Positions 11,452 to 25,623 are shown, counted from the first letter of the stretch. The stretch: 64,000 nt of DNA from Enterobacteriaceae bacterium B14 (GCA_000307305.1 DF158890.1:1-64000); one strand, 5' to 3'. The notes: generated by a model not told the origin, from the sequence alone. Numbers and translations: made by a program.

Positions 11452-12935
11452 GTTTTGAAACCCTCAACATGCTGCTTTCTATTGGAGAGACTGAACTGAT
11501 AGAAGAGTTTGTTATCGGTACGCTAGCCGCACCTCAGCTGGTGGTTTTTTTCAGAAAATTTCCAATATTCAAAAAGGCAGTAAATCGAAATATTGAAAGC
11601 TGGAAGCGGGAGCTTGCACAACGAGTGCAGCAAGAGCAAGTTCCTGAACTATTGGCAAAAGAGTTTGTGCTCTATCAACACAGCCAATTATTGGACACTA
11701 AGGCTTTTTTCTTGTCTCAAGAAGAACGAATACTGAAACTAGAATCACTACAATCGCCCTTTTTATCCCAAGCTAACGCTCTGATGCAGGCCTCCCAGAG
11801 CCACCAAACAAAACAACATCACCACAGTGAAGGGCTACAAACACTCTTTTTACAGCGCTGGCGAACAAGCCTTACGCTTCAAGCCGTCACTTATCATCAA
11901 AAAATATTAGCGGAAGAGCAGGAAAAGCTGCTTTCCGAGCTACAGAAAAAAATGGATCTCTCCGGTTCTTTGGAGCCAACGCTGGCCGAAAATGAAACTG
12001 CAGCGGGAAAACTGTGGGATATGAGCCGAAGTACCTTACGCCCACACAGTGATAAAACCAAAGGCAACCAGATGCTGCTGCAATATGGCGAATTTCTGTC
12101 GCAGCAGCCAGAGCTAAAATCCTTGGCGGAGCAACTAGGGCGCAGTAAACCCACTCAGGCAACCCTAACCCAAAATACGATACAAGAAGAGTATAGGGTC
12201 ATCACACGGGAGCCTGCGGCCGTGCCCGAAGAAGTTAACGGTATCACCCAAAGCTCAGATATTTTGCGCCTGCTTCCCACTGAGCTCGCGGTTTTAGGTA
12301 TTAGCGAGCTAGAGTTCGAATTTTATCGTCGTTTGCTAGAACACCAGCTACTCACCTACCGTTTGCAAGGGGAAAGCTGGCATGAAAGCATCCATACGCG
12401 ATTTGTCACGCTCAGCGAGAACGCCGCTCCACAGCCGCGTGGGCCTTTTATCGTCTGTGTGGACACATCAGGTTCGATGGGGGGATTTAATGAGCGTTGT
12501 GCAAAATCATTCTGCCTAGCCTTGCTACGTGTCGCCCTTGCCGATAACCGCTGCTGCCACATTATGCTGTTCGCAACAGATATCGTGCATTATGAACTCA
12601 CTTCTGTTGATGGATTAGATCAGGCCATTCGCTTCTTAAGCCAGAGCTTTAAAGGGGGAACCGACCTCAGCGCCTGCTTGGACAAAACATTAGAGAAAAT
12701 GAGTGAGAGCCAATGGAAAGATGCTGATGCCGTGGTTATCTCTGATTTTATAGCTCAGCGTTTACCGGATGATCTGGTGAAAAAACTGAATAAGGAAAGA
12801 GAACTGCATCAGCATAAGTTTCACGCTATCGCGATGTCTCAACATGGAAAACCCGGCATCATGCGCATTTTCGATCATATCTGGCGCTTTGATACCGGGT
12901 TGAGAGGACGTCTTTTACGCCGCTGGCAACGCTAA
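11445..12935 (+). CDS. viaA: VWA-domain protein ViaA, RavA partner
   Basis: 496-residue cytosolic protein with a C-terminal von Willebrand factor A domain. The metal-binding MIDAS sequence DTSGSMGG (about 343-350), a downstream GGTDLS (about 404) and DAVVISDF are all visible. The N-terminal two thirds are helical and rich in Gln/Glu. It stimulates the RavA ATPase in E. coli. The ATG overlaps the end of ravA. An A7 run around 11945 is in frame here, which is relevant to the broken A7 tracts elsewhere in the window. Confidence 0.93.
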   Translation: MLSFETLNMLLSIGETELIEEFVIGTLAAPQLVVFFRKFPIFKKAVNRNIESWKRELAQRVQQEQVPELLAKEFVLYQHSQLLDTKAFFLSQEERILKLESLQSPFLSQANALMQASQSHQTKQHHHSEGLQTLFLQRWRTSLTLQAVTYHQKILAEEQEKLLSELQKKMDLSGSLEPTLAENETAAGKLWDMSRSTLRPHSDKTKGNQMLLQYGEFLSQQPELKSLAEQLGRSKPTQATLTQNTIQEEYRVITREPAAVPEEVNGITQSSDILRLLPTELAVLGISELEFEFYRRLLEHQLLTYRLQGESWHESIHTRFVTLSENAAPQPRGPFIVCVDTSGSMGGFNERCAKSFCLALLRVALADNRCCHIMLFATDIVHYELTSVDGLDQAIRFLSQSFKGGTDLSACLDKTLEKMSESQWKDADAVVISDFIAQRLPDDLVKKLNKERELHQHKFHAIAMSQHGKPGIMRIFDHIWRFDTGLRGRLLRRWQR

Positions 12936-12952
12936 TCTGCTATCTGTTTCTA

Positions 12953-13945
12953 CTACAGCAGGTATTCAACTTCTTTATGCAGCTCTGGTGACCAAACGCC
13001 ACACTGAACTTGACCAATGTGCTTTTGTTGCAGCAGCAGCATCACTAAACGGGATTGACCAATGCCACCACCGATGGTTTGTGGCATTTCACCACGTACT
13101 AACGCTTGGTGCCATTCTAGCTTCATACGCTCTTCATCGTTCGTTTTTGCTAGCTGACGTTTCAGGGCTTCAGCATCGACACGGATCCCCATTGAAGAGA
13201 GCTCAAGAGCATCTTCAAGCACTGGGTTCCAAACAATAATATCGCCGTTCAAACCAGATAATCCGGCATGGCCTGTCGACGTCCAGTCATCATAATCTGG
13301 CGCACGTGCATCATGTGGCTTACCGTGAGAGAGTTCACCGCCAATACCCATCAGAAAGACTGCGCCAAGCTCTTTTGCAATGGCATGTTCACGACCTTTC
13401 GCATCCAAATCAGGATAACGCTTAAGCAGCTCTTCGCTGTGAACAAAGTGGATGGTTTCTGGCAGAAATTTAGGAATACCAAACTCTTTTTCTACTGCGG
13501 CTTCCGTCTGCTTAATCGCATCATAGATTTTACTCACGGTCTGCTTTAAGTAATCTACGCTGCGCTCGCCATCACCCATCACACGTTCCCAATCCCACTG
13601 ATCCACATACACAGAGTGGATAGCGCTGAGGCGATCTTCATCTGGACGCAGTGCCTTCATGTTGGTGTAGATGCCTTCACCTTGGCTGAAATCGAAACGG
13701 CCTAACGTCTGGCGCTTCCATTTAGCAAGAGAGTGCACAACTTCAAAGGTAGAACCTGGCAAGTTTTTCACTTTAACCTGAACCGCTTTTTCAGTGCCTG
13801 ACAGGTTATCCTGAGTGCCATCACCTACACGACTAAGGATAGGTGCTTGAACTTCAACCAGACCCAGTTGCTTTTCCAACTGTTGTGAGAAGAAGGATTT
13901 AACGAAGCTTATTTGTTGTTGTTTTTGTATGTATTGCTTTTTCAT
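12953..13945 (-). CDS. asnA: Aspartate-ammonia ligase AsnA
   Basis: 330-residue ammonia-dependent asparagine synthetase, the same length as in E. coli. It makes asparagine from aspartate, ammonia and ATP in the cytoplasm, with AMP and PPi as by-products. Seen: the start [20 protein letters not shown], the [13 protein letters not shown] segment, and the C-terminal [23 protein letters not shown] resembling a class II aminoacyl-tRNA-synthetase motif 3, the fold to which AsnA belongs. It is divergent from asnC, whose product activates it in E. coli, and convergent with viaA. Confidence 0.96.
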   Translation of the reverse strand: MKKQYIQKQQQISFVKSFFSQQLEKQLGLVEVQAPILSRVGDGTQDNLSGTEKAVQVKVKNLPGSTFEVVHSLAKWKRQTLGRFDFSQGEGIYTNMKALRPDEDRLSAIHSVYVDQWDWERVMGDGERSVDYLKQTVSKIYDAIKQTEAAVEKEFGIPKFLPETIHFVHSEELLKRYPDLDAKGREHAIAKELGAVFLMGIGGELSHGKPHDARAPDYDDWTSTGHAGLSGLNGDIIVWNPVLEDALELSSMGIRVDAEALKRQLAKTNDEERMKLEWHQALVRGEMPQTIGGGIGQSRLVMLLLQQKHIGQVQCGVWSPELHKEVEYLL

Positions 13946-14103
13946 TTTGTTGTGTCTCTCAATTATCCTGTCTTTGTTGATATTGATTAAGCAACAGAAT
14001 GGACCATAAATTCAATATACAACAATAAAAATAGGCTCTTTTGTTTTAAATAGATAATTTTATGGTCTAATAATTATCATTTAATTAAAAAACTGGAGGA
14101 AAT

Positions 14104-14565
14104 ATGGGTGAAATTTATCAGATCGACAATCTCGATCGCGACATCCTTAAAGCCTTAATGGAAAATGCACGAACGGCTTATGCAGAATTAGCCAAACTCT
14201 TCAATGTAAGCCCTGGCACCATTCATGTTCGGGTGGAGAAGATGAAACAGGCAGGGATTATCACCGGTGCCTGCGTTCAAGTTAGCCCTAAACGTCTGGG
14301 ATATGATGTCTGCTGTTTTATCGGCATTATATTAAAGAGCGCAAAAGACTATCCCTCTGCACTGCGTAAACTCGAAGGTCTGGAAGAAGTCGTTGAAGCC
14401 TATTACACCACTGGGCATTACAGCATTTTTATCAAAGTTATGACCCGATCGATCGAAGGTCTCCAAGATGTACTTATCAACAAGATCCAGACCATTGATG
14501 AAATACAGTCCACCGAGACACTGATCTCCTTACAAAACCCCATCATGCGGACAATAACACCGTAG
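14104..14565 (+). CDS. asnC: Lrp-family regulator AsnC
   Basis: 153-residue feast/famine regulator. The N-terminal winged helix reads IDNLDRDILKALMENARTAYAELAKLF, and the C-terminal RAM (asparagine-sensing) domain includes GHYSIFIKV near residues 101-109. In E. coli it activates asnA when asparagine is scarce and represses itself. The divergent 158-bp asnA-asnC gap is AT-rich and presumably holds its sites. The ribosome-binding site TGGAGGA lies just before the ATG. Confidence 0.95.
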   Translation: MGEIYQIDNLDRDILKALMENARTAYAELAKLFNVSPGTIHVRVEKMKQAGIITGACVQVSPKRLGYDVCCFIGIILKSAKDYPSALRKLEGLEEVVEAYYTTGHYSIFIKVMTRSIEGLQDVLINKIQTIDEIQSTETLISLQNPIMRTITP

Positions 14566-14585
14566 ATGTCTTTCGCTATCCCACA

Positions 14586-14594
14586 CTATCCACA
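14586..14594 (+). promoter_or_regulatory. DnaA box in the mioC promoter region
   Basis: CTATCCACA matches the strong DnaA box TTATCCACA at 8 of 9 positions and lies 60-70 bp upstream of mioC. In E. coli DnaA binding here represses mioC transcription, which reads towards oriC. Confidence 0.6.
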
Positions 14595-14656
14595 GGTAGA
14601 TCCCAATAAATTCACAGAGTACAATGCAGGCCACTTTGTGAAATATTGGGATCGTT

Positions 14657-15103
14657 ATGTCAGATATCACGCTGATCACCGGAAGCACGCTGGGCAGTGC
14701 CGAATATGTTGCTGAACACCTCAGTGAGAAACTAGAAGAAGCTGGTTTTACAACAGAGATACTTCACGGTGCAGAGTTAGATGAACTGACTCTTGAGGGG
14801 TTATGGCTAGTCATCACATCGACACATGGTGCGGGCGAGCTTCCCGATAATCTTCAGCCTTTATATGAACAGATCTCTGAGCAGAAGCCAGACCTTCATC
14901 AAGTGAGCTTCGGTGCTATCGGTTTAGGCAGTAGCGAATACGATATCTTCTGTGGCGGCATAAAAAGCCTAGAAACTCTTCTTATCTCTCAAGGTGCAAA
15001 AAGAGTAGGGGATCGTTTAGAAATAGACATCACTCAACATGACATCCCAGAAGATCCAGCAGAAGAGTGGCTGAACGGATGGATCACACTACTCAACAAA
15101 TAA
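14657..15103 (+). CDS. mioC: Flavodoxin-like protein MioC
   Basis: 148-residue FMN-binding flavodoxin-like protein. The phosphate-binding loop TGSTLGSAEYVAEHL (about 8-22) and the loops STHGAGELPDN (about 55-65) and GLGSSEYDIFCGG (about 90-102) are the expected FMN contacts. E. coli MioC (147 residues) is an electron carrier reported to support biotin synthase. The gene immediately precedes oriC and is transcribed into it. Its promoter region carries a DnaA box, so expression is probably tied to the replication cycle. Confidence 0.94.
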   Translation: MSDITLITGSTLGSAEYVAEHLSEKLEEAGFTTEILHGAELDELTLEGLWLVITSTHGAGELPDNLQPLYEQISEQKPDLHQVSFGAIGLGSSEYDIFCGGIKSLETLLISQGAKRVGDRLEIDITQHDIPEDPAEEWLNGWITLLNK

Positions 15104-15123
15104 TCATAATTATGACTATCACC

Positions 15124-15132
15124 TGTGGATAA
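15124..15132 (-). promoter_or_regulatory. DnaA box R4
   Basis: TGTGGATAA, a perfect TTATCCACA on the minus strand, is the outermost box on the mioC side and a high-affinity site. Confidence 0.9.
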
Positions 15133-15162
15133 AATAGGGGAAATGAGGTGAGAAAGCAGTAG

Positions 15163-15171
15163 TTATCCCAA
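15163..15171 (+). promoter_or_regulatory. DnaA box R3-like
   Basis: TTATCCCAA sits at the position of the weak E. coli R3 box (TTATCCAAA). It is expected to bind DnaA weakly. Confidence 0.7.
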
Positions 15172-15197
15172 TAACAACCGTGGTTCACTTTTTGTGC

Positions 15198-15206
15198 TGT
15201 GCATAA
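15198..15206 (-). promoter_or_regulatory. DnaA box R2
   Basis: TGTGCATAA (TTATGCACA on the minus strand) has one mismatch to consensus and is at the position of E. coli R2. Confidence 0.8.
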
Positions 15207-15303
15207 CATCACGATCCATACCCAGCTTATACGGATTAGGATCCCTCTCCATCCACAGACTTAGATCCTTTCTAATAATATGATCTTCCTTGGGTATTAT
15301 TCC

Positions 15304-15312
15304 TTATCCACA
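15304..15312 (+). promoter_or_regulatory. DnaA box R1
   Basis: Perfect TTATCCACA next to the unwinding element, equivalent to E. coli R1, the box that directs strand opening. Confidence 0.9.
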
Positions 15313-15326
15313 GAGGATCGCGATCC

Positions 15327-15380
15327 TAGTAGTAAGATCTAATAAAGAGATCTTTAAATAAAAAGATCTTTACTAATATC
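15327..15380 (-). promoter_or_regulatory. oriC DNA unwinding element with three 13-mers
   Basis: AT-rich segment beside R1. On the minus strand three 13-mers begin with GATCT: L (15356-15368, GATCTTTTTATTT), M (15340-15352, GATCTCTTTATTA) and R (15327-15339, GATCTTACTACTA). They compare with the E. coli consensus GATCTNTTNTTTT. The R copy is the least conserved. Confidence 0.85.
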
Positions 15381-15493
15381 TAGGGAAGGATCTTTCTCTG
15401 CTTGGTCGTTCACTCAAACTTAAGTAGAATCCACCTCCCCCTCTTTGGAGGAATGGTTTTCGATCGATCGCACAAATGCGAGGTGCACGTAGT

Positions 15494-17383
15494 ATGTTTT
15501 ATCCAGACACTTTTGACGTCATCGTTGTTGGTGGGGGTCATGCAGGGACAGAAGCTGCAATGGCCGCAGCCAGAATGGGTCGTCAAACACTCTTACTTAC
15601 CCATAACATTGACACATTAGGTTTAATGTCGTGTAACCCAGCTATTGGGGGTATTGGAAAAGGACATCTGGTTAAAGAGATCGATGCACTAGGTGGGTTG
15701 ATGGCAAAGGCTATTGACCATGCAGGTATTCAGTTTAGGATACTAAACGCCAGCAAAGGACCAGCGGTCAGAGCCACCAGAGCACAGGCCGATCGAGTAT
15801 TGTATAAACAAGCCATTCGCTTCGCATTAGAGAATCAGCCAAACCTAACGATATTCCAACAACCGGTTGAGGATTTGATCGTAGAAAACGATCGTGTCGC
15901 TGGTGCCATAACCAAGATGGGGCTGAAATTTAGAGCCAAGTCTGTCGTACTGACCGTAGGGACTTTCCTTGATGGCAAAATCCATATTGGTCTAGAAAAC
16001 TACAGCGGTGGGCGAGCAGGCGATCCTCCTTCAATCGGGCTATCTCAACGCTTAAGAGAATTACCATTGAGAGTTAACCGCCTAAAAACGGGGACACCAC
16101 CACGCATCGATGCTCGCTCTATCAATTTTGACGTATTAGAACCTCAGCATGGCGATGATCCGGCTCCCGTCTTCTCATTTTTGGGTAACAGAGAGCAGCA
16201 TCCAACACAGATCCCTTGTTACATCACACATACCAACGAAAATACGCATGATGTGATCCGCAATAATCTGGATCGTAGCCCTATGTATGCAGGGATCATT
16301 GAAGGGATTGGCCCACGTTATTGCCCTTCGATTGAAGACAAAGTCATGCGATTTGCTGATCGTAACGCACATCAAATCTTTCTAGAGCCTGAAGGCCTGA
16401 CCAGCAATGAGGTCTACCCTAACGGGATTTCTACCAGCCTGCCATTTGACGTTCAGATGAAGATTGTTCGTTCTATGAAGGGGTTAGAGAATGCGACGAT
16501 CGTCAGACCGGGTTATGCGATCGAATATGATTTCTTCGATCCTCGTGATTTGAAACCGACGCTGGAAAGTAAATATATCGAAGGTCTGTTCTTTGCTGGA
16601 CAGATCAACGGTACTACAGGCTATGAAGAGGCAGCGGCACAAGGGCTGCTTGCAGGGCTCAATGCAGCACGCTACGCACAAGATGAAGCCGGATGGTCAC
16701 CTCGACGCGATCAAGCTTACCTTGGCGTTCTGGTGGACGATTTAAGCACGTTAGGAACGAAAGAGCCGTATCGGATGTTTACCTCTCGTGCGGAATACCG
16801 TTTGATGCTACGTGAAGACAATGCCGATCTTCGGTTAACGGAGATCGGCCGCGAATTAGGGATTGTCGATGATGAGCGCTGGGCGACGTTTAACGAAAAG
16901 CAAGAAAGCATTGAACAAGAACGCCAGAGATTGCGCGGCATCATGATCCACCCTCTGTCTGAAAACTTGGAAGGCATCAACGGATTATTAAAAATGCCAC
17001 TTTCCCGAGAAGCGAGTGGTGAAGATCTGCTGCGTCGACCAGAAATGACCTATGCACTGCTGACAGAACAGGCCCAGTTTGCACCACCATTGTGCAATCC
17101 ACAGGCCGCAGAGCAGGTTGAAATTCAGGTTAAATATGAAGGCTATATTGCTCGCCAGCAGGACGAAATAGAGAAGCAGCTACGCAATGAAAATGCACTG
17201 CTGCCCATCGATCTCGATTACCAGCAAGTTTCTGGGCTATCGAATGAAGTGATTGCCAAACTTAACGAGCACAAACCGAACTCTATCGGTCAGGCATCTC
17301 GTATCTCTGGGATCACTCCTGCTGCCATTTCTATCTTGTTGATCTGGCTAAAGAAACAAGGATTATTGCGCCGCAGCGCTTAG
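15494..17383 (+). CDS. mnmG: tRNA uridine-5-carboxymethylaminomethyl modification enzyme MnmG
   Basis: 629-residue FAD protein that with MnmE installs the cmnm5/nm5 group on the wobble uridine of several tRNAs. Seen: the FAD-binding [17 protein letters not shown] near residues 13-29, the second signature GGRAGDPPS, the tRNA-binding C-terminal region and the conserved end [11 protein letters not shown]. The ATG at 15494 ([15 protein letters not shown]) gives exactly the E. coli length; the in-frame start six codons earlier is rejected. The gene follows oriC and is read away from it, as in most Enterobacterales. Confidence 0.97.
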   Translation: MFYPDTFDVIVVGGGHAGTEAAMAAARMGRQTLLLTHNIDTLGLMSCNPAIGGIGKGHLVKEIDALGGLMAKAIDHAGIQFRILNASKGPAVRATRAQADRVLYKQAIRFALENQPNLTIFQQPVEDLIVENDRVAGAITKMGLKFRAKSVVLTVGTFLDGKIHIGLENYSGGRAGDPPSIGLSQRLRELPLRVNRLKTGTPPRIDARSINFDVLEPQHGDDPAPVFSFLGNREQHPTQIPCYITHTNENTHDVIRNNLDRSPMYAGIIEGIGPRYCPSIEDKVMRFADRNAHQIFLEPEGLTSNEVYPNGISTSLPFDVQMKIVRSMKGLENATIVRPGYAIEYDFFDPRDLKPTLESKYIEGLFFAGQINGTTGYEEAAAQGLLAGLNAARYAQDEAGWSPRRDQAYLGVLVDDLSTLGTKEPYRMFTSRAEYRLMLREDNADLRLTEIGRELGIVDDERWATFNEKQESIEQERQRLRGIMIHPLSENLEGINGLLKMPLSREASGEDLLRRPEMTYALLTEQAQFAPPLCNPQAAEQVEIQVKYEGYIARQQDEIEKQLRNENALLPIDLDYQQVSGLSNEVIAKLNEHKPNSIGQASRISGITPAAISILLIWLKKQGLLRRSA

Positions 17384-17450
17384 TACCAATAGAGTTTTAT
17401 CGTGCTAGCCCATATTTTGGGTACAAAGACGTTTGTTTTGAGGCTATTTC

Positions 17451-18071
17451 GTGCAACAAAAACTGAGTTTTTTATTAGACAGCGCAGGTATTGCCCTGAC
17501 CGATCTTCAAAAGCAGCAATTGATTGGATACGTTAATCTGCTGCATAAATGGAATAAGGCTTATAACCTCACATCGGTGCGTGAACCGGAGCAAATGCTG
17601 GTTCGCCACATTCTAGACAGCATCGTTGTTAACCCACATCTGAGCGGTGAGCGTTTTATCGATGTCGGTACTGGGCCTGGTTTACCGGGAATACCTCTGG
17701 CTATTGTTCGTCCAGAATCCCATTTCACGCTGTTGGACAGCCTTGGAAAACGTGTGCGTTTTTTAATTCAGGTACAGCATGAATTAGGGCTAACCAATAT
17801 TCAGCCTGTTCAGAGCCGAGTTGAAGAGTTCTCTGGAGAGCCCGGCTTTGATGGTGTCATCAGCCGCGCATTCGCATCGCTACAAGATATGCTCTCTTGG
17901 TGTCATCATTTGCCTGCCAAGCCTAACGGCCGTTTTTATGCACTGAAAGGTGTACGACCTGATGATGAATTAGACGTTCTACCTGAAGGTGTCGTTGTTG
18001 AATCTGTTATTCCCTTGCAGGTTCCTCAACTCGATGGTGAACGCCATTTAGTGATATTAACTGTACAATAA
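17451..18071 (+). CDS. rsmG: 16S rRNA (guanine527-N7)-methyltransferase RsmG
   Basis: 206-residue SAM-dependent methyltransferase acting on G527 of 16S rRNA; loss gives low-level streptomycin resistance in E. coli. The SAM-binding motif [17 protein letters not shown] (about 65-81) and [12 protein letters not shown] (about 93-104) are clear. The start is GTG at 17451, which aligns with the E. coli N-terminus ([15 protein letters not shown]). It lies 67 bp after mnmG and is probably co-transcribed. Confidence 0.96.
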   Translation: MQQKLSFLLDSAGIALTDLQKQQLIGYVNLLHKWNKAYNLTSVREPEQMLVRHILDSIVVNPHLSGERFIDVGTGPGLPGIPLAIVRPESHFTLLDSLGKRVRFLIQVQHELGLTNIQPVQSRVEEFSGEPGFDGVISRAFASLQDMLSWCHHLPAKPNGRFYALKGVRPDDELDVLPEGVVVESVIPLQVPQLDGERHLVILTVQ

Positions 18072-18719
18072 TTGTTCGAACAGACATCTAAAAGAGGTGA
18101 AATAAAATGATAAATATCCCCTCTTTTTTTAATGCCAAATAATCAAATGAGACAGTGGATTTATTATTTTCATTTACATCATGGTTACATGCGTAATTAC
18201 AATCAGCCTTGTTATTCATTAGGGTATTTTTTTTCTTACGGGATTCTGTTAAATAACAAAGAAACACCTTTACCTTGTTTGATGAAATGAGTTGCCTAAA
18301 AAAAAGTCAGCCTGTTTAATAAAAGTTTAATAAATGCAAGCTAACCTCATAGGCTTATATTTTTATTTCACTGTAATTTAAGGGTTAATTTATATTTAGA
18401 GAATAAAAGCCTTATTAGCTAAAGACATTGTTATTAGTGTTGATATATATCTGACGGAGCTACTTTGTGTGATAAAGAGCACATATTAATGTCGTCAAGG
18501 AAATATGTTTGCGGGCTGTCAAATTTGCAGGTGAGTTAACAAAAAAGAGATGAAATTATTATATTTAAACTTTTGTTCACCTTTTCGCTACTTACCGATT
18601 GAATTACTTCGAGTGCTCCGTATAATTTGGACGTTTTTTGTTGCTTGACTCCGTGCGGCAAAGGCAGTTTTATAATGCATTCGTCCTACCTCTAGTGGGG
18701 TAATGAGAGAACAAACGTC
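18072..18719. other. Intergenic region rsmG-atpI (atp operon leader)
   Basis: 648 bp without a gene. Near the left end, AAAAGAGG (18090-18097) can pair with CCTCTTTT (18120-18127), which is followed by a T-run: a weak terminator for rsmG. The rest is AT-rich. The last 80 bp carry the likely atp promoter. A long promoter-bearing gap here is also found in E. coli. Confidence 0.6.
18645..18676 (+). promoter_or_regulatory. Candidate promoter of the atp operon
   Basis: TTGACT (18645-18650) is followed by TATAAT (18671-18676). That spacer is 20 bp, long for sigma-70; the overlapping TTTATA (18669-18674) gives 18 bp. It is 44 bp before the atpI start. A further TATAAT at 18621-18626 has no clear -35. 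Confidence 0.45.
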
Positions 18720-19894
<1,175 letters not shown>

Positions 19895-19925
19895 TTTTCT
19901 TACAACAAAACTGCGTTTTAACTGA

Positions 19926-20183
<258 letters not shown>

Positions 20184-20251
20184 TAACTGATATTTTCGGT
20201 TAATACGCTGAAAGATATTGTTTTTTTTAACTTAGAAAGAGGCATTGTGCT

Positions 20252-20722
20252 GTGAATCTTAACGCAACAATCCTCGGCCAGGCTATCGCCTTTGTCCTGT
20301 TTGTCTGGTTCTGTATGAAGTATGTGTGGCCTCCGATTATCAAGGCCATTGAGAAGCGCCAGCAAGAAATTGCTGATGGCTTATCTTCTGCAGAACGTGC
20401 GAAGAAAGACCTGGACCTGGCGCAAGCCAATGCGACCGATCAGCTTAAAAAAGCAAAAGCAGATGCTCAAGTGATTATCGAACAAGCGAACAAGCGTAAA
20501 GCTCAAATCGTCGATGAAGCCAAAGCAGAAGCAGAACAGGAGCGCAGCAAAATCCTGGCGCAGGCTCAGGCTGAAATTGAAGCTGAAGGCAAGCGTGCTC
20601 GAGAAGATCTACGTAAGCAGGTTGCTGTACTGGCTATTGCTGGTGCCGAGAAGATTATTGAACGCTCCGTGGATGAAGCTGCTAACAGCGACATCGTTGA
20701 TAAACTGGTCGCTGAACTGTAA
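20252..20722 (+). CDS. atpF: ATP synthase F0 subunit b
   Basis: 156-residue peripheral-stalk subunit: one N-terminal membrane helix ([20 protein letters not shown]), then a long charged coiled coil ending [12 protein letters not shown], as in E. coli. The start codon is GTG at 20252, also used in E. coli, and gives [10 protein letters not shown]. It works as a homodimer tying subunit a to delta/alpha3beta3. Confidence 0.96.
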   Translation: MNLNATILGQAIAFVLFVWFCMKYVWPPIIKAIEKRQQEIADGLSSAERAKKDLDLAQANATDQLKKAKADAQVIIEQANKRKAQIVDEAKAEAEQERSKILAQAQAEIEAEGKRAREDLRKQVAVLAIAGAEKIIERSVDEAANSDIVDKLVAEL

Positions 20723-20736
20723 GGAGGGAGGGGCCG

Positions 20737-21270
20737 ATGTCTGAATTTATCACGGTAGCTCGCCCCTACGCCAAAGCAGCTTTTGACTTTGCCGTTGAGC
20801 AAAACAGTGTTGACCGTTGGCAGGATATGCTGGCGTTTGCCGCTGAGGTTACCCGCAATGATTTAGTGTCTGACATGATTTCAGGTGCATTGGCACCAGA
20901 AACGTTGTCTGCTCATTTTATTGATATTTGCGGTGATCAACTCGACGAACATGGCCAAAACCTGATTAGGGTCATGGCCGAAAGTGGACGTTTAATCGTT
21001 CTTCCTGAAGTGTTAGAGCAGTTTTTGCAACTGAGAGCATTGCAGGAGGCGACAATTGAAGTAGATGTCACCTCGGCAAGTACACTGAACGACGAACAGC
21101 TGGCGAAAATTGCCACAGCGATGGAAAAACGTCTGTCACGCAAAGTGAAGCTGAATTGCAACATTGATAAGTCTGTAATGGCCGGCGTAATCATCCGAGC
21201 GGGTGATATGGTGATAGATGGGTCGATTCGTGGCCGTCTTGAGCGCCTGGCAGACGTCTTGCAGTCTTAA
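20737..21270 (+). CDS. atpH: ATP synthase F1 subunit delta
   Basis: 177-residue subunit linking the b2 stalk to the top of F1. It starts [19 protein letters not shown] and ends [19 protein letters not shown], the typical C-terminal delta signature. A strong GGAGGGAGGGG purine stretch precedes the ATG. Length equals E. coli AtpH. Confidence 0.96.
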   Translation: MSEFITVARPYAKAAFDFAVEQNSVDRWQDMLAFAAEVTRNDLVSDMISGALAPETLSAHFIDICGDQLDEHGQNLIRVMAESGRLIVLPEVLEQFLQLRALQEATIEVDVTSASTLNDEQLAKIATAMEKRLSRKVKLNCNIDKSVMAGVIIRAGDMVIDGSIRGRLERLADVLQS

Positions 21271-21282
21271 GGGGACTGGAGC

Positions 21283-22824
21283 ATGCAACTTAATTCCACC
21301 GAAATCAGTGAACTGATCAAGCAGCGGATTGCTCAGTTCAACGTTGTGAGCGAAGCTCATAACGAAGGTACTATCATTTCCGTCAGTGACGGAATTATCC
21401 GTGTTCATGGGTTAGCCGATGTTATGCAGGGCGAAATGATCGCGCTGCCAGGCAACCGTTATGCGATTGCACTGAACTTAGAACGTGACTCCGTTGGTGC
21501 GGTTGTCATGGGGCCTTATGCCGATTTGGCTGAAGGCATGAAAGTGAAGTGTACAGGCCGTATTCTAGAAGTGCCGGTTGGTCGTGGTCTGTTAGGCCGC
21601 GTACTGAATACGCTGGGTGAGCCAATCGATGGTAAAGGGCCTGTTGAAAATGACGGATTCTCTGCTGTTGAAGCGATTGCACCAGGCGTTATCGAGCGTC
21701 AGTCGGTCGATCAGCCAGTGCAAACAGGTTATAAATCTGTCGATGCAATGATTCCAATCGGTCGTGGTCAGCGTGAGTTGATCATCGGCGACCGTCAAAC
21801 CGGTAAAACTGCTCTGGCGATTGATGCGATCATCAACCAGCGCGATTCCGGTATCAAATGTATCTACGTTGCAATTGGTCAGAAAGCATCCACTATCTCT
21901 AACGTGGTTCGCAAACTGGAATCTCACGGTGCGCTGGCTAACACCATCGTTGTTGTGGCTTCCGCTTCTGAATCTGCTGCCCTGCAATATCTAGCACCGT
22001 ATGCTGGTTGTGCAATGGGTGAGTACTTCCGTGACCGTGGCGAAGATGCACTGATTATTTATGATGATCTGTCTAAGCAAGCTGTTGCTTATCGTCAGAT
22101 CTCCCTTCTGCTGCGCCGCCCACCGGGTCGTGAAGCATTCCCTGGTGACGTTTTCTATCTCCATTCTCGTCTGCTGGAGCGTGCTGCTCGAGTTAACGCC
22201 GATTATGTTGAAGCGTTTACCAAGGGTGAAGTGAAAGGTAAAACGGGTTCACTGACGGCACTGCCTATCATTGAAACTCAAGCGGGTGACGTTTCTGCGT
22301 TCGTTCCGACTAACGTAATTTCGATTACTGATGGTCAGATCTTCCTAGAATCAAACCTGTTTAACGCCGGTATTCGTCCTGCTGTTAACCCAGGTATCTC
22401 CGTATCTCGTGTTGGTGGTGCAGCTCAAACTAAGATCATGAAGAAACTGTCCGGTGGTATTCGTACCGCTCTGGCACAGTATCGTGAACTGGCAGCGTTC
22501 TCCCAGTTCGCATCTGACTTGGATGATGCAACACGTAAACAATTGAGCCACGGTCAGAAAGTGACTGAGTTACTGAAGCAAAAGCAATATGCACCAATGT
22601 CAGTTGCTGAGCAGTCTTTAGTGCTGTATGCCGCAGAACGTGGATATCTGGAAGACGTTGAACTGTCTAAAATCGGTAGTTTTGAAGCGGCGCTGCAAGC
22701 TTATGCAGACCGTGAACACGCCGAGTTTATGCAACAAATCAACCAAACTGGTGGCTTTAACGATGAGATCGAGAACACGCTGAAAGGCATTCTTGATACC
22801 TTCAAGGCAACCCAGTCCTGGTAA
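21283..22824 (+). CDS. atpA: ATP synthase F1 subunit alpha
   Basis: 513-residue non-catalytic nucleotide-binding subunit. The P-loop GDRQTGKT is at 169-176. The ATPase alpha/beta signature [11 protein letters not shown] and the arginine finger region (SRVGGAAQ) are present. Same length as E. coli. It begins 12 bp after atpH and alternates with beta in the F1 hexamer. Confidence 0.97.
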   Translation: MQLNSTEISELIKQRIAQFNVVSEAHNEGTIISVSDGIIRVHGLADVMQGEMIALPGNRYAIALNLERDSVGAVVMGPYADLAEGMKVKCTGRILEVPVGRGLLGRVLNTLGEPIDGKGPVENDGFSAVEAIAPGVIERQSVDQPVQTGYKSVDAMIPIGRGQRELIIGDRQTGKTALAIDAIINQRDSGIKCIYVAIGQKASTISNVVRKLESHGALANTIVVVASASESAALQYLAPYAGCAMGEYFRDRGEDALIIYDDLSKQAVAYRQISLLLRRPPGREAFPGDVFYLHSRLLERAARVNADYVEAFTKGEVKGKTGSLTALPIIETQAGDVSAFVPTNVISITDGQIFLESNLFNAGIRPAVNPGISVSRVGGAAQTKIMKKLSGGIRTALAQYRELAAFSQFASDLDDATRKQLSHGQKVTELLKQKQYAPMSVAEQSLVLYAAERGYLEDVELSKIGSFEAALQAYADREHAEFMQQINQTGGFNDEIENTLKGILDTFKATQSW

Positions 22825-22899
22825 CGCCGTGCGGTTCTGCTGTTGCTAATGTAAAAGCGTCAGTAGGGGCAGACCGCTTGGCTTTGAGGAGAAGCAGAG

Positions 22900-23766
22900 A
22901 TGGCCGGCGCAAAAGAGATACGTAGCAAGATCGCTAGCGTGCAAAACACGCAAAAGATCACCAAAGCAATGGAGATGGTCGCCGCCTCCAAAATGCGTAA
23001 GTCACAGGATCGCATGGCGGCTAGCCGTCCTTATGCGGAAACCATGCGTAAAGTGATTGGTCACCTTGCGTTAGGTAATCTGGAATATAAACACCCATAT
23101 CTGGAAGAGCGTGAAGTTAAACGCGTTGGATACTTGGTGATTTCCACTGACCGTGGCTTATGTGGCGGCTTGAACATTAACCTGTTCAAGAAGTTACTTC
23201 ATGATATGAAGGAGTGGAGTGACAAAGGTGCTGAAGTTGATTTGGCACTGGTTGGCTCTAAAGCCACTTCTTTCTTTGGCTCTGTTGGTGGAAAAGTCGT
23301 CGCTCAGGTAACTGGCATGGGGGATAACCCTTCTCTGTCAGAACTGATCGGGACGGTAAAAGTAATGCTACAGGCGTATGACGAAGGTCGACTGGACAAA
23401 CTGTATATAGCGAGCAACAAGTTCATTAATACAATGTCTCAGGAGCCTCAAATCGTACAACTGCTACCACTACCGCCTAGCGAAGATGATAGCGATTTGA
23501 AAAAGACACCTTGGGATTACCTGTACGAACCCGACCCTAAGTCGCTGCTGGATACCCTGCTGCGTCGTTATGTCGAATCACAGGTTTATCAAGGGGTTGT
23601 TGAAAACCTGGCGAGTGAACAGGCCGCTCGAATGGTGGCGATGAAAGCTGCCACAGATAACGGCGGCAGCCTGATCAAAGAGCTGCAGTTGGTATACAAC
23701 AAGGCTCGTCAGGCTAGCATCACTCAGGAACTCACCGAAATCGTCGGTGGGGCCTCCGCGGTCTAA
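22900..23766 (+). CDS. atpG: ATP synthase F1 subunit gamma
   Basis: 288-residue central rotor subunit. The N-terminal helix [20 protein letters not shown] and the C-terminal helix [17 protein letters not shown], which rotate inside the alpha3beta3 barrel, are both clear, as is the central [11 protein letters not shown]. One residue longer than E. coli AtpG. The 75-bp gap from atpA carries a GAGGAGAAG ribosome-binding site. Confidence 0.97.
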   Translation: MAGAKEIRSKIASVQNTQKITKAMEMVAASKMRKSQDRMAASRPYAETMRKVIGHLALGNLEYKHPYLEEREVKRVGYLVISTDRGLCGGLNINLFKKLLHDMKEWSDKGAEVDLALVGSKATSFFGSVGGKVVAQVTGMGDNPSLSELIGTVKVMLQAYDEGRLDKLYIASNKFINTMSQEPQIVQLLPLPPSEDDSDLKKTPWDYLYEPDPKSLLDTLLRRYVESQVYQGVVENLASEQAARMVAMKAATDNGGSLIKELQLVYNKARQASITQELTEIVGGASAV

Positions 23767-23772
23767 AGCTAG

Positions 23773-25179
<1,407 letters not shown>

Positions 25180-25200
25180 CATCGATATCAGGAGGGTGAC

Positions 25201-25623
25201 ATGGCTGCAATGACTTACCATCTGGATGTTGTCAGCGCCGAAGAACGTCTGTTCTCTGGTGTAGTACAAAAAATTCAGGTGACGGGCAGTGAAGGTGAAC
25301 TGGGTATTTACCCAGGGCATGCTCCTCTGCTCACTGCCATCAAGCCTGGCATGGTGCGTATTGTTAAACAGCACGGTGATGAAGAGATTATTTATCTCTC
25401 TGGCGGCATTCTAGAAGTGCAGCCAAGTATTGTCACGGTGTTGTCAGACACTGCCATTCGTGGGCAGGATCTCGATGAGGCGAGAGCGATTGAGTCTGTG
25501 CGTAAAGCAGAGGAACACATTCGTAACTCGCATGGTGATGTCGATTATGCTCAAGCATCTGCTGAATTGTCTAAGGCGATCGCGAAACTTCGCGTTATCG
25601 AATTAACTAAGAAAATGATGTAA
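25201..25623 (+). CDS. atpC: ATP synthase F1 subunit epsilon
   Basis: 140-residue subunit with the N-terminal beta-sandwich ([12 protein letters not shown] through [10 protein letters not shown]) and the C-terminal helical hairpin that inhibits ATP hydrolysis in related enzymes. Last gene of the atp operon, followed 28 bp later by a strong terminator. E. coli AtpC has 139 residues. A GGAGGG ribosome-binding site precedes the ATG. Confidence 0.96.
   Translation: MAAMTYHLDVVSAEERLFSGVVQKIQVTGSEGELGIYPGHAPLLTAIKPGMVRIVKQHGDEEIIYLSGGILEVQPSIVTVLSDTAIRGQDLDEARAIESVRKAEEHIRNSHGDVDYAQASAELSKAIAKLRVIELTKKMM

Larger units (their letters stand above)
15115..15400. other. oriC: Chromosomal replication origin oriC
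   Basis: The mioC-mnmG gap aligns by eye with E. coli oriC in inverted orientation. It has DnaA boxes equivalent to R4, R3, R2 and R1, an AT-rich unwinding element on the mnmG side, and about ten GATC (Dam/SeqA) sites between 15200 and 15400. The stretch AGCTTATACGG near 15223 is shared exactly with E. coli. This is the start site of bidirectional replication. I infer the extent from the first DnaA box to the end of the AT-rich region. Confidence 0.95.
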
